Shown in pieces: positions 1 to 8,872 of a stretch of DNA of 64,000 bases; the stretch's first letter is position 1, and each line of letters starts with the position of its first letter. The DNA comes from Flammeovirga sp. EKP202 (GTDB taxonomy: Bacteria > Bacteroidota > Bacteroidia > Cytophagales > Flammeovirgaceae), in NCBI RefSeq assembly GCF_014534745.1, contig NZ_JACVVP010000008.1, forward strand, positions 152,853-216,852, in the 5' to 3' direction. The notes beneath the pieces were generated by a model. That model searched no databases and had not been told where the DNA came from. It worked only from the letters and a program-made list of their open reading frames with translations. A program made the position numbers and the translations under genes.

Positions 1-204
1 CAAGCCAGGTTGTAAATTTTTGATTTCAAATGAACCGTCTTCTTTAGTTGTTGCACCAGTTGTTGTACCTTGTATTACAACAGTAGCGTAGGGGACAGTT
101 TGGTTGTTAGATTTTTCACTTACAGTTCCTCTAATAATACCTTTCTGAGCGAATGCACTTGAGGAGATGATAAAAATTGAAAAAATAAGGTGTAAGTATT
201 TCAT
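1..204 (-). CDS. TonB-dependent receptor, N-terminal fragment (partial)
   Basis: Only the first 68 codons are in the window; the gene runs off the left edge. The start is the ATG whose complement is at 202-204. The visible protein has a signal peptide (MKYLHLIFSIFIISSSAFA, cleavage before QKG) and then a carboxypeptidase regulatory-like beta-sandwich: GIIRGTVSEKS, VPYATVVIQGT, and TTKEDGSFEIKNLQPG. In Bacteroidota this module sits at the front of outer-membrane TonB-dependent receptors and SusC-like transporters, so a large receptor is the best guess. The same module also begins some other surface proteins, and substrate cannot be inferred from this piece. Confidence 0.75.
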   Translation of the reverse strand, partial: MKYLHLIFSIFIISSSAFAQKGIIRGTVSEKSNNQTVPYATVVIQGTTTGATTKEDGSFEIKNLQPGL

Positions 205-423
205 AATTGTAATTTGTCTAAGTATATGCCTTAAACAGTGTAGTCGTTGAATTGTTTAGATTATTTGCTAGATTTTAAGGTGCAAAGTAAAGTTGAAAAA
301 TTAACTTTAAAAAAGAAAATTCACATCTTAAAAAGGTGTTATAAGGTTTACGTTGTTGATTTTTACTTATGTACTTTGTTTTTAAGGATTTACATATGTT
401 AATAAATAGTTAAATTTTAAGAA

Positions 424-780
424 ATGAATATTGAAGATTTTCGTGATTATTGTTTAAACAAAAGGTCGGTTACAGAAGACTTTCCTTTTGATGAGAAAAC
501 CTTGGTATTTAAGGTGGCTGGAAAAATGTTTGCTTTGACAGATATTGATAATTTTGAAAGCTTTAATGTCAAATGTGATCCAGAGTTGGCATTAGAAATG
601 AGAGATAGGTATAATGCCGTCAAAGCAGGTTATCATATGAATAAAAAACACTGGAATACGATCACTGTTTTAAGCGATTTGCCCGAGTCAGAAATGTACA
701 AGGCAATCGATCATTCTTATGATTTAGTCTATAATAAATTACCTAAGAAAATAAGGGAGGAAATAGAAAAAGAAAGCTGA
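424..780 (+). CDS. MmcQ/YjbR family DNA-binding-like protein
   Basis: A 118-residue cytosolic protein with the MmcQ/YjbR (CyaY-like fold) pattern: an N-terminal LNKRSVTEDFPFDEKTLVFKV stretch is represented by EDFPFDEKTLVFKV near residues 19-32, then KMFALTDI, FNVKCDPE, and a late GYHMNKKHWNTI motif. These motifs are typical of the family, whose double-wing fold suggested DNA binding but whose cellular role is not established. Length fits the usual 110-125 residues. It is a single gene between the divergent TonB receptor and serA. The family call is firm; function is unknown. Confidence 0.85.
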   Translation: MNIEDFRDYCLNKRSVTEDFPFDEKTLVFKVAGKMFALTDIDNFESFNVKCDPELALEMRDRYNAVKAGYHMNKKHWNTITVLSDLPESEMYKAIDHSYDLVYNKLPKKIREEIEKES

Positions 781-870
781 AAAATGTTCAATAAGTATAA
801 AAAAGAAGTCTTTTTTTTATGAAAATTACAATAAATACCTAAAATATATTCAAATGTCATTATAATATGA

Positions 871-878
871 TACTTTTG
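871..878 (+). promoter_or_regulatory. candidate -7 element upstream of serA
   Basis: TACTTTTG matches the Bacteroidota sigma factor -7 consensus TAnnTTTG and lies 25 bases before the serA start. The -33 region 19 bases upstream reads TTC rather than TTG, so the match is partial. Confidence 0.35.
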
Positions 879-903
879 ACTAGCGGTTGTAACTAAAAGA
901 CAA

Positions 904-2802
904 ATGAACATGGCGAATAAGAGATTTTTTGTAATTGATTTTGACAGTACATTTACGAAAGTAGAAGCACTTGATGTGTTGAGTGATATACTTTATGAGG
1001 GTACTGACAAAAAGGAAGAAATTGGAAGTAAGATCAAAGAACTTACAGACCAAGCAATGGCTGGTGAGTTGTCTTTTAGAGAAGCTTTAGAGCAACGCTT
1101 GGCCTTATTGGATGCAACAAAGAAAGATGTTGATCAACTTTCATCAGAACTAAAAAAATTAGTATCTGAATCTGTAAAAAGAAACAAAGAATTCTTTTCA
1201 AAAGAAAAAGATAATGTGTTGATCGTTTCATCAGGGTTTAAAGATTTTATTACTCCTGTAGTGAAAGATTTTGGTATTAAAGAAGAGAACATTTATGCCA
1301 ACACATTTACTTATAACGAAAAGGATGAAATCACTGGATTTGATGCTTCAAACCCATTATCTGAGCACAAGGGTAAGGTGAAGCTAATGAAAGAATTATC
1401 CTTAGATGGTGAAGTTCTTGTCATTGGTGATGGCTATACTGATTATGAAATTAGAGAAGCAGGTTTGGCTCAAACTTTTTACGCTTTCACCGAAAATATT
1501 AAAAGAGATAAAGTACTTGCTAAAGCAGATATTGAGGCAAGTAGCTTTGACGAAATACTATATTCAATTAAACATCCTATGGCGACGTCATTCCCAAAGA
1601 GTAAAATAAAAGTATTATTACTTGAAAATATCCATAAAGATGCAAAGCAGAAGTTAGAAGATGAGGGCTACCAAGTAGAATTATTAGGTGGTGCTTTAGA
1701 TGAAGAAGAGCTTTGTGAAAAAATCAAAGGTGTGCATATCTTAGGTATTCGTTCTAAGACAATGCTTACTCGTAAAGTAGTGGAAGCTGCTGATCGTTTA
1801 ATGTTGGTGGGTGCTTTCTGTATCGGTACAAACCAAATCGATCTTCAAGCATGTACTGATCATGGTGTAAGTGTTTTCAATGCACCTTATAGTAATACAC
1901 GTTCTGTTGTGGAAATGGCAATTGGTGAGATCATCTTATTAATGCGTCAGATTCCAAGAAGAATGCGTCAGATGGATAGAGGTGAGTGGAGTAAATCTGC
2001 AAATGGTAGTTTCGAAGTAAGAGGAAAAAAATTGGGTATCATCGGTTACGGTAATATTGGTTCTCAATTATCTATCCTTGCAGAGATGTTAGGTATGGAT
2101 GTGTATTACTATGATGTAGTTGAGAAACTGGCATTGGGTAATGCTACTAAATTGAGTTCTTTAGATGAGCTATTGTCAACATGTGATGTGATTTCACTTC
2201 ACGTGGATGGTCGTGCTGAAAATAAAGGATACTTTACAGGTGAGCACATTGCTAAAATGAAAAAAGGTGCAATCCTTGTTAACTTAGCAAGAGGTCCAGT
2301 AGTTGAATTAGAAGCTTTACAACAAGCATTACAGAGTGGTCACCTTGCGGGTGCAGCGATTGATGTATTCCCTGTAGAGCCTAAGAACAATAACGATACT
2401 TTTGATGCTCCATTAAAAGATGTAGATAACTTAATCTTAACACCTCATATTGGTGGTTCTACATTAGAAGCTCAAGAAAATATCGCTGACTTCGTTCCAG
2501 GTAAAATGATTGAATATGTAAATACAGGTAGTTCATTTAACAGTGTGAACTTCCCGAATGTTCAATTGCCTCGTTTGGAAAATGGACACCGTATGTTGCA
2601 TATCCATAAAAACGTTTCAGGTATCTTGGCACAAATGAACAACGTGTTTGCAAAGCATGGTTGTAACATTTTAGGTCAGTACTTAAAAACGAATGAAGAT
2701 ATCGGTTATGTAATCACGGATATTGATCAAACGTACCAACCGGAATTATTGGAAGATTTAAGATCAATTGATAATACAATCAAGTTTAGAACTTTGTATT
2801 AA
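904..2802 (+). CDS. serA: HAD phosphatase / D-3-phosphoglycerate dehydrogenase fusion (serine biosynthesis)
   Basis: A 632-residue two-enzyme protein. Residues 1-225 form a HAD phosphatase like phosphoserine phosphatase: motif I FVIDFDST, motif II VLIVSSGF, motif III VIGDGYTDYE. From about residue 235 there is a D-3-phosphoglycerate dehydrogenase: substrate-binding LLLENIHKDA, GTNQIDL, Rossmann GYGNIGSQL, LVNLARGPVVE and the catalytic-His region TPHIGGSTLEAQENI. A C-terminal ACT domain (HKNVSGILAQMNNVF, GYVITDID) probably senses serine. Dehydrogenase plus phosphatase are the first and last steps of serine synthesis; SerC is not nearby. The start ATG at 904 places FFVIDFD correctly; ATG 910 is an alternative. 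A strong terminator follows. Phosphoserine as the HAD substrate is inferred from context. Confidence 0.93.
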   Translation: MNMANKRFFVIDFDSTFTKVEALDVLSDILYEGTDKKEEIGSKIKELTDQAMAGELSFREALEQRLALLDATKKDVDQLSSELKKLVSESVKRNKEFFSKEKDNVLIVSSGFKDFITPVVKDFGIKEENIYANTFTYNEKDEITGFDASNPLSEHKGKVKLMKELSLDGEVLVIGDGYTDYEIREAGLAQTFYAFTENIKRDKVLAKADIEASSFDEILYSIKHPMATSFPKSKIKVLLLENIHKDAKQKLEDEGYQVELLGGALDEEELCEKIKGVHILGIRSKTMLTRKVVEAADRLMLVGAFCIGTNQIDLQACTDHGVSVFNAPYSNTRSVVEMAIGEIILLMRQIPRRMRQMDRGEWSKSANGSFEVRGKKLGIIGYGNIGSQLSILAEMLGMDVYYYDVVEKLALGNATKLSSLDELLSTCDVISLHVDGRAENKGYFTGEHIAKMKKGAILVNLARGPVVELEALQQALQSGHLAGAAIDVFPVEPKNNNDTFDAPLKDVDNLILTPHIGGSTLEAQENIADFVPGKMIEYVNTGSSFNSVNFPNVQLPRLENGHRMLHIHKNVSGILAQMNNVFAKHGCNILGQYLKTNEDIGYVITDIDQTYQPELLEDLRSIDNTIKFRTLY

Positions 2803-2823
2803 TCGTTGATTAAAATAGATCAG

Positions 2824-2860
2824 AGAGCTTATGGTTTACGGATCATAAGCTCTTTTTTTA
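2824..2860 (+). terminator. terminator after serA
   Basis: AGAGCTTATG pairs exactly with CATAAGCTCT at 2844-2853 and is followed by a run of T. Confidence 0.85.
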
Positions 2861-2920
2861 TACATACTTTTTCAATCACATAAATTGATATTGAAAAGTG
2901 TGTATTATTATAGGAATTCA

Positions 2921-2956
2921 AAAAGAGGTTATCCCATTGCTGAGATAACCTCTTTT
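2921..2956 (-). terminator. terminator of the porin gene
   Basis: AAAAGAGGTTATC pairs exactly with GATAACCTCTTTT at 2943-2955. Read on the minus strand it ends in TTTT. It lies 47 bases past the porin stop. Confidence 0.8.
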
Positions 2957-3002
2957 ATATATTAAGCTTAGTTACTTTAATAAGATAAAGTAGTTAGGCT
3001 AT

Positions 3003-4325
3003 TTATTTTTTTGTAGTGAAAAGTGTTGGCTTAATTACTAAGCCCATCCAACCCCAGTTGTTGAATTTTTCGTGATCACCACCTGCGTTTGCTGTAGTAG
3101 CATATTGCATAGATTCAGTAGCAAACATACCTGACCAACCACCTTGAATAGTGATGTATTTGTTGAATTTATGATTGATGATTAAATCAAATTCAGTACC
3201 TAAGTTGCTGTCCACTTCGTTAGTGCCATCAGAAATTTTTGCGGCTGACATAAATTGGTGTAATCTACCGTAGAAGTTCCATTGATCATTTACTTTGTAA
3301 GTAGCTCCTAAATAGATGTCTGTTAAACCACCTGCAGGGTTTCTGCCACCAACATAGAAGTAATCCATGTGACCATTGAATTTGTGGTTAGTACCAAAAT
3401 AAGGGTTAAATGAATTGTTATCACCAGCATCAGCATCATAGGCAGTACCTGAAAGAATTTCAGCACCTAAAATTAAACCAACTTTGTCTGATGGTTTGAA
3501 TAATAATTCAAGTAAAGCATTGTATGCACCTATTGTTTTCTCAGCTCCTGCAACACCAGTTTTACCAAACTGATAATAAACTGAAGCATTTAAACCAAAC
3601 TTACCAGGTCTCCATTCACCATGAGCACCTAATGTTTGTTGATAAACAGTTTCGTAATCTGTTCTAGCAGGATTGTTGATCGTTGGGTCAAATTGTTCAA
3701 GCCCTAAGTTCATAAATAAAGCAGATAGCTTAAAGTCCTCAAATTTCTTATTGAACCATAAATACTGCATATTCTTGTAGCTATTGTTTGTGCCAGGAAC
3801 TAATGGAGTGTAGAAGTTAGTTTCCCCAACAGTTGCTACTGCGAAACCTGCATGTAGTTTAAAGTTTTTCTCATACTTTAAAACTAATGCATCATGGCTT
3901 CTAGCTTGTTGTGCCCAATCTACAGAACCAAAGATTCTGTGATCATCATACACTAATTCTTGACGACCTACTTTAGCGGAGAATTCCTCAGTGAAAAATA
4001 ACTCACCATACATTTCGTGTACATGTAAGTTGCCGTTGTCTTTATTAGCGAAGTGATTTACTTCTCCCCATGTTCTAACATCTTGTATTGAAACACCCAT
4101 CTTGAACTTCTCACTTTTATCAGTGAATAAAAAGCGTAGTCTTGCTCTTTGAGATACAAAATCGGTAGGGCGGTCCAAGTTACTATTTGATGGTCTTAGT
4201 TGGCCAAAACCATTTCTATGTTCAAAACGAGGTTTCAGTTGGGCATCAATCGTAAAGTCTTGACCCAAAGCGAAGTTACTAAACAGCAAAAGGATTGTTG
4301 CAGGTAGTAGTAATTTTCTTAACAT
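3003..4325 (-). CDS. outer-membrane beta-barrel porin, alginate-export family
   Basis: A 440-residue protein with a clean signal peptide (LLLPATILLLFSNFALG then QDF). The body is alternating beta strands ending in aromatic residues, as expected of an outer-membrane barrel. The opening RPRFEHR-like segment (LKPRFEHRNGFGQLRP) followed by SQRARLRFLF and KVGRQELVYDDHRIFGSVDWAQQ resembles the alginate export (AlgE-like) family of anion channels. It ends in WMGLVIKPTLFTTKK and a terminator follows. It is divergent from napA with a shared 223-base control region, so a role in passing nitrate or another anion to the periplasm is a reasonable inference, not shown. Other members carry sugars or uronates. 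Confidence 0.72.
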   Translation of the reverse strand: MLRKLLLPATILLLFSNFALGQDFTIDAQLKPRFEHRNGFGQLRPSNSNLDRPTDFVSQRARLRFLFTDKSEKFKMGVSIQDVRTWGEVNHFANKDNGNLHVHEMYGELFFTEEFSAKVGRQELVYDDHRIFGSVDWAQQARSHDALVLKYEKNFKLHAGFAVATVGETNFYTPLVPGTNNSYKNMQYLWFNKKFEDFKLSALFMNLGLEQFDPTINNPARTDYETVYQQTLGAHGEWRPGKFGLNASVYYQFGKTGVAGAEKTIGAYNALLELLFKPSDKVGLILGAEILSGTAYDADAGDNNSFNPYFGTNHKFNGHMDYFYVGGRNPAGGLTDIYLGATYKVNDQWNFYGRLHQFMSAAKISDGTNEVDSNLGTEFDLIINHKFNKYITIQGGWSGMFATESMQYATTANAGGDHEKFNNWGWMGLVIKPTLFTTKK

Positions 4326-4464
4326 ACTATAAAATTAGTTAGATTAATATTGATGAAGCTAAAATATCTTAAAAAATTTTTGGGAACAATTTTCTGCGAA
4401 AAATGTTTTGCAAATAATCAATAATGTTAGAAAGGTATGACTTCCATCATATTTTTATGAGAAA

Positions 4465-4475
4465 TTGTGTCACAA
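4465..4475. promoter_or_regulatory. operator-like palindrome between porin and napA
   Basis: TTGTGTCACAA is a perfect odd palindrome in the divergent control region, 80 bases before napA. Half-sites TTGTG/CACAA are the type bound by Crp/Fnr-family regulators, which often control nitrate respiration. The spacing is tighter than a standard Crp box, so the identity of the regulator is open. Confidence 0.35.
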
Positions 4476-4554
4476 ATTTACATCATAACTCTAAAATTGT
4501 TAATTTCTATTAAGGAATAAGACACATATAAATAAAGTCAAATACTTATTGTCA

Positions 4555-6837
4555 ATGGGGAAACAAAACGACAAAGAGAATCTGAATCTATCTAGGAGAG
4601 ATTTTCTAAAACTAACTGGAGGTACGGTTGCTGTAGGCGGTGCTGCTTTAAGTGGTTGGGGTCTCACAGAATTAATAGTTGATGAAGGACCAGTAAAATC
4701 ATGGCACAAATCAGTTTGTAGATATTGTGGTACAGGCTGTGGTGTTATGCTAGGTATGAACAAAGACAAATTAGTTCGAGTACGTGGAGATCAAGAAGCT
4801 CACAATAAAGGCGTAATCTGTATCAAGGGTTCTATGTTGGATTCATTAATGAAGGATCCTGGTAGACTTAAAACTCCAAAAATTAAAAAAGACGGGAAGT
4901 TCGTTGAAGCTTCATGGGAGGAAGCAATGAGTTTGATGACTTCTAAGTTTAAAGAAGCTTTGCAAGATCACGGACCTGAAAGCATCGGCTTCTACGGCTC
5001 TGGCCAACTATTAATCGAAGAGTCTTATACAGCCAACAAACTATTTAAAGCAGGCTTCAAAACAAACAATGTGGATGGAAACCCTCGTTTGTGTATGGCG
5101 TCAGCTGCTGTAGGGTATACTCAGACTTTTGGTAAAGATGAACCTCCTGGGGCTTATGATGATATAGATCACGCAGAAACATTCTTTTTGATTGGTTCTA
5201 ATGCTTATGAATGTCACCCGCCATTATGGGAAAGAATCATGATGCGTAAAAAGGCCAACAAAAATGTAAAAATCATTGTAGTTGATCCAAGAAAGACAAA
5301 AACAGCCGAACATGCAGATATTTACTTGCCAGTATTGCCAGGTAAAGATATGTTGTTATTGAACTCTATGTGTTCAGTAATGTCAGAGTTGGAGTTGTTA
5401 GATGATGATTTTGTCTCTAAGTACGTGAGCTTCAATGATGGAAAACAAAAAATATCTATAGAAGAATATAAAGAGTTCTTAAAAGATTATCGTCCTGAAA
5501 AAGTAGCAGATGAGTTAGGGATTACTCCAAGAGAAATCAGAGAAGTGGCTTATCAGTTTGCAAGTTCAAAAGCAACGATGTCTTTATGGACAATGGGTAT
5601 TAATCAGAGGGTTCAAGGTGTATTCTTAAATAATACATTGAACTCATTGCACTTAATTACAGGTCAGATTTGTCGTCCGGGTGCTACTCCTCTTTCATTG
5701 ACAGGTCAATCAAATGCTTGTGGTGGTGTGAGAGATACAGGTTCTTTAGCTCACTTGTTACCAAATGGTAGAATGGTAGCAAATGCCACGCATCGTAAGG
5801 AAATGGAAGGTTTGTGGAAAGTTCCAGAAGGTACTATTTCACCAAAGCCTGGTAGACATGCCTTAGCTATGTTTGATGGTATGGTAAAAGGCGATGTGAA
5901 AGCAGCGTTGATCATGTGTACAAACCCAGCACAAAGTTTACCGAACAACCGTTATTACAGAGAAGGTATGGAAAAAGCTTTCTTGGTTGTATCGGAAGTG
6001 TTTGGAGATACAGAAACAGCAAAATTTGCAGACATTCTTTTGCCTGCTGCACTTTACATTGAAAAAGAAGGTGTATACGGTCAAACGGAAAGAAGATATC
6101 AAATCATTGAGAAATTGAGAGAGCCTGTAGGTGAAGCTCGTTCTGATTTTGATATTATAGTGGACTTTGCCAATAGAATGGGGCAGGGTAAACTGATTAC
6201 CTATAAAACTCCTAATGAATGTTGGGATGAATATAGAAACATTTCAAAAGCAAGTAAATACGATTTCAGTGGTATCACTTATGATCGATTAAAGAAGGAA
6301 AGAGGCATTCAATGGCCTTGCCCTACGGAAGATCACCCAGGTACCGTGAGAAGATATATTAAAGGAGATCCATTTGCAGATAAACATGTGAATTCAGATC
6401 ATAAGGTTCATTTCTATGGAAAACCTGATGGTAGAGCAGTTGTTTTTGCGAGACCTTATAAAGCAGGTAATGAAGATGTATCTGCAGATAAACCTTTATT
6501 CTTGACGACTGGTCGTGTAATCTCTCAATGGCATACAGGAACAATGACCTATAGAATCTCTGAATTGAATCATTCAGCAGGTCCTGGTCGTTTTGTTTTC
6601 CATCCTCAAGATGCAGGATTGAACAATGTCAAAAAAGGAGATACAATCGAAGTGGAAAGTAGTCGTGGAAAAATGCAAGGTATTGTAGATATTTCAGATC
6701 ATGAAACTCCAGGTGTTGTATTTGGAGCCTTCTATGATGCGAAGTTCCTGGTTAACAATGTTGTGTCGGATGATCATGACCCAATTTCAAAGGAACCTGA
6801 CTACAAGGTGACTGCAATTAAAGTAAAAAAGGTATAA
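4555..6837 (+). CDS. napA: periplasmic nitrate reductase catalytic subunit NapA
   Basis: A 760-residue molybdoenzyme exported by Tat: the twin-arginine motif SRRDFLKL is at residues 13-20, followed by a hydrophobic stretch. A [4Fe-4S] cluster site CRYCGTGC (about 55-62) is completed by the Cys in GVICIKG (about 86). The Mo-ligating Cys lies in RLCMASA (about 180), followed by TFGKDEPPGAYDDI as in NapA. LWTMGINQRVQG, SLTGQSNACGG, RHALAMFDGM and VYGQTERRYQ also match NapA rather than formate dehydrogenase. It reduces nitrate to nitrite. The start could also be TTG at 4549; I chose the ATG because it gives a compact Tat leader. A membrane cytochrome follows after 21 bases; napB and napD are not adjacent. 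Confidence 0.9.
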   Translation: MGKQNDKENLNLSRRDFLKLTGGTVAVGGAALSGWGLTELIVDEGPVKSWHKSVCRYCGTGCGVMLGMNKDKLVRVRGDQEAHNKGVICIKGSMLDSLMKDPGRLKTPKIKKDGKFVEASWEEAMSLMTSKFKEALQDHGPESIGFYGSGQLLIEESYTANKLFKAGFKTNNVDGNPRLCMASAAVGYTQTFGKDEPPGAYDDIDHAETFFLIGSNAYECHPPLWERIMMRKKANKNVKIIVVDPRKTKTAEHADIYLPVLPGKDMLLLNSMCSVMSELELLDDDFVSKYVSFNDGKQKISIEEYKEFLKDYRPEKVADELGITPREIREVAYQFASSKATMSLWTMGINQRVQGVFLNNTLNSLHLITGQICRPGATPLSLTGQSNACGGVRDTGSLAHLLPNGRMVANATHRKEMEGLWKVPEGTISPKPGRHALAMFDGMVKGDVKAALIMCTNPAQSLPNNRYYREGMEKAFLVVSEVFGDTETAKFADILLPAALYIEKEGVYGQTERRYQIIEKLREPVGEARSDFDIIVDFANRMGQGKLITYKTPNECWDEYRNISKASKYDFSGITYDRLKKERGIQWPCPTEDHPGTVRRYIKGDPFADKHVNSDHKVHFYGKPDGRAVVFARPYKAGNEDVSADKPLFLTTGRVISQWHTGTMTYRISELNHSAGPGRFVFHPQDAGLNNVKKGDTIEVESSRGKMQGIVDISDHETPGVVFGAFYDAKFLVNNVVSDDHDPISKEPDYKVTAIKVKKV

Positions 6838-6858
6838 CAAATTAACTTCTTAAGATTT

Positions 6859-7566
6859 ATGGAAACAATATTAGATGTATTGGCAATATTTGTGCTTATC
6901 GTAGAAGTTATATTGCTGTATCAATTAAGAGCAAATAGGCATGAGTTAAGTGCTAAAGTAAGGTCAATGGTACTTTTTGGGATTATTGTTTTCCCATTAC
7001 TTGCCTTGCTGCTAGGTAATTATCATGTTTTTGTGTCGTCAAAAGAGTCTACAACGTGTCAAAGTTGTCACGTCATGTCTCCAATGGCAAATGATATGAT
7101 GTTTGATTCTCATTCTCAAACATTAGCAGCTAGACATTATCAAAATGGATGGATTGCTGAGCATGAGTGTTATAGCTGTCACGCGGATTATGGTTTTCAA
7201 GGAACTATGAAAGCGAAGTTAGATGGTTACCGTCACTTAATGAGATATGTAACGAAGACTTATACAGAACCGATTCGTTATAGAGGTGAATTTAATTCAA
7301 TGAACTGTTATGGGTGTCACCAAGGATCAAGAACTTTTGAAGCGGTTGATGAACATGCTCCAGTTGTTGAGAATTTAATGGGTGATGATCCTTCAATTTC
7401 TTGTTTAAACTGTCACGGACGAGCTCACCCGGAACCTTCAAAAAGAACTCCTGGTAGCAAAGAGTATAAATGGCTTTCAGATCCAAAAGTGAAGGAAGTT
7501 GTCAATGCTCAAGAAGTTAAAGATTACATTAATACACTTGCTGCTTCAGCAGAACAATCAAAATAA
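6859..7566 (+). CDS. membrane-anchored tetraheme cytochrome c (NapC/NrfH-like electron donor)
   Basis: A 235-residue protein with four CxxCH heme motifs: CQSCH (about 66), CYSCH (about 104), CYGCH (about 150) and CLNCH (about 182). Residues 5-23 and 35-55 are both hydrophobic, so two membrane helices are predicted where NapC and NrfH have one. CQSCHVMSPM resembles the first-heme region of the quinol-oxidising NapC/NirT family. The gene lies 21 bases after napA and two bases before the next gene, so co-transcription is very likely. It probably passes electrons from menaquinol to NapA. No signal peptide cleavage site is evident; the helices act as the anchor. Confidence 0.8.
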   Translation: METILDVLAIFVLIVEVILLYQLRANRHELSAKVRSMVLFGIIVFPLLALLLGNYHVFVSSKESTTCQSCHVMSPMANDMMFDSHSQTLAARHYQNGWIAEHECYSCHADYGFQGTMKAKLDGYRHLMRYVTKTYTEPIRYRGEFNSMNCYGCHQGSRTFEAVDEHAPVVENLMGDDPSISCLNCHGRAHPEPSKRTPGSKEYKWLSDPKVKEVVNAQEVKDYINTLAASAEQSK

Positions 7567-7567
7567 C

Positions 7568-7756
7568 ATGAGAAAAGTATTTATAGAAAGTATGTTGGTG
7601 ATTGTTGGTTTAGCAATCTCTATTCCCTACATCATTTTTCCGAACCCTTATCTAATGTTCTTATTTGTATTTGTTGCTCAACCTTGTATTGGAGTGGCAG
7701 TCGCATTAGTACTATGGGAAGTCTACAAAGATTTGACTAGTAATGATATTTTATAA
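7568..7756 (+). CDS. small two-helix membrane protein of the nap operon
   Basis: A 62-residue protein starting at an ATG one base after the cytochrome stop codon, so it is translationally linked. It has two hydrophobic segments, roughly residues 7-25 (ESMLVIVGLAISIPYIIF) and 28-49 (YLMFLFVFVAQPCIGVAVAL), and a short charged tail WEVYKDL. I do not recognise a family. Position suggests an accessory membrane piece of the nitrate-reducing chain, perhaps an anchor or quinol-site partner of the tetraheme cytochrome. The operon ends at a strong terminator just after it. A longer reading from 7499 would overlap the cytochrome and is unlikely. Confidence 0.7.
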   Translation: MRKVFIESMLVIVGLAISIPYIIFPNPYLMFLFVFVAQPCIGVAVALVLWEVYKDLTSNDIL

Positions 7757-7786
7757 AAAGTTTTTAGTCTAATCTTATTAAATATT

Positions 7787-7825
7787 AGGTCTTGTATTCC
7801 GTTATTTAGAATACAAGACCTTTTT
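7787..7825 (+). terminator. terminator of the nap operon
   Basis: AGGTCTTGTATTC pairs exactly with GAATACAAGACCT at 7809-7821, followed by TTTT. Confidence 0.88.
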
Positions 7826-7867
7826 ATTTATTAAATTGCAAATTCATTTTACCACAAATACAATCAC

Positions 7868-8836
7868 GTGTTAACAGATAAGTTTCAAAGACAAATCAAA
7901 TATTTAAGATTAGCAGTCACAGATAGATGCAATCTAAGATGTACTTATTGTATGCCTGAACATATGAAATTCGTTCAGAAAGATAAGCTATTGTCCTTTG
8001 AAGAAATGTTGAGATTGGTAAGTCTTCTTGCGAAACATGGCGTAGAAAAAGTAAGAATCACTGGAGGGGAGCCTTTTGTAAGGAAAGGTTTGATTAATTT
8101 TCTGAGAGAATTAGTGAAGATAGAGGGGATTAAGAAGGTGGCAATTACAACAAATGGAGTTATGCTAGATGAGTACTTAGATGAACTTCATGAAATAGGA
8201 ATAAAAGATATTAATCTAAGTCTTGATGCGACAACCAAAGAAAAATTCTTTGAGATAACTCGTAGAGATGACTTTGATAAAGTAATGTCCTCTCTCAAAA
8301 TGATAGTTTTGAAAGGGTTTAAAGTCAAGGTGAATATGGTGGTTATGGAAGGTAAGAACACCGAAGAGATTATACCACTAGCCAAGTTTGCTGAAATCTA
8401 TCCTATTCAGATCCGTTTTATTGAGGAAATGCCTTTCAACGGTAAAGGAAAGGAAGTTACTAAAAGCTGGAATTACATAGATATTGAAAATGAACTTCAA
8501 AAAGAGTTCAATGATTTGAAGGAACTTGAGGGTTCGTCAACAGCCAAAGTGTATCATTCAAAGAAATTAATAGGCTCATTAGGGATTATTCCTGCTTTTA
8601 CGAGAACTTTTTGTGGGACGTGTGATCGTTTAAGAATAACATCTTTAGGGCAATTGAGAAATTGTTTATACTCTCAAAAAGGAATAGATCTTAAAGCAGT
8701 TATAAGAGAAGGGTGTTCAGATGAAGAACTTATTCAAAAGGTTCAAGAACACTTGCTGTTGAAAAGGGCTTCAGGTTTTGATGAAGAAAAGAATCATAAT
8801 AAGGATTTAGACTCCATGTCTTTAATTGGGGGATAA
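7868..8836 (+). CDS. moaA: GTP 3',8-cyclase MoaA (molybdenum cofactor biosynthesis)
   Basis: A 322-residue radical SAM enzyme making the first pterin intermediate of molybdenum cofactor from GTP. The N-terminal cluster motif is CNLRCTYC (Cys at about 21, 25, 28), preceded by the family hallmark YLRLAVTDR. ITGGEP is the SAM-binding GGE motif. The second cluster is CGTCDRLRI plus the Cys in LRNC near residue 265. The protein ends in GG, the C-terminal motif required for activity in MoaA. The start is GTG at 7868, giving the classic MLTDKFQRQ opening. It follows the nap operon after a terminator, so it is probably a separate unit supplying cofactor for NapA. Confidence 0.95.
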   Translation: MLTDKFQRQIKYLRLAVTDRCNLRCTYCMPEHMKFVQKDKLLSFEEMLRLVSLLAKHGVEKVRITGGEPFVRKGLINFLRELVKIEGIKKVAITTNGVMLDEYLDELHEIGIKDINLSLDATTKEKFFEITRRDDFDKVMSSLKMIVLKGFKVKVNMVVMEGKNTEEIIPLAKFAEIYPIQIRFIEEMPFNGKGKEVTKSWNYIDIENELQKEFNDLKELEGSSTAKVYHSKKLIGSLGIIPAFTRTFCGTCDRLRITSLGQLRNCLYSQKGIDLKAVIREGCSDEELIQKVQEHLLLKRASGFDEEKNHNKDLDSMSLIGG

Positions 8837-8868
8837 AAAAGAGGTAATTTAAATTACCTCTTTTTTTA
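8837..8868. terminator. bidirectional terminator between moaA and the lipoprotein gene
   Basis: AAAAGAGGTAATTT is followed directly by its complement AAATTACCTCTTTT, with T runs on either strand. It lies between convergent genes and can serve both. Confidence 0.85.
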
Positions 8869-8872
8869 TGCT

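Noticed and set aside
7499..7567. Longer start for the small nap-operon membrane protein
   Set aside because: It would overlap the cytochrome gene; ATG 7568 directly after the cytochrome stop gives a compact membrane protein.
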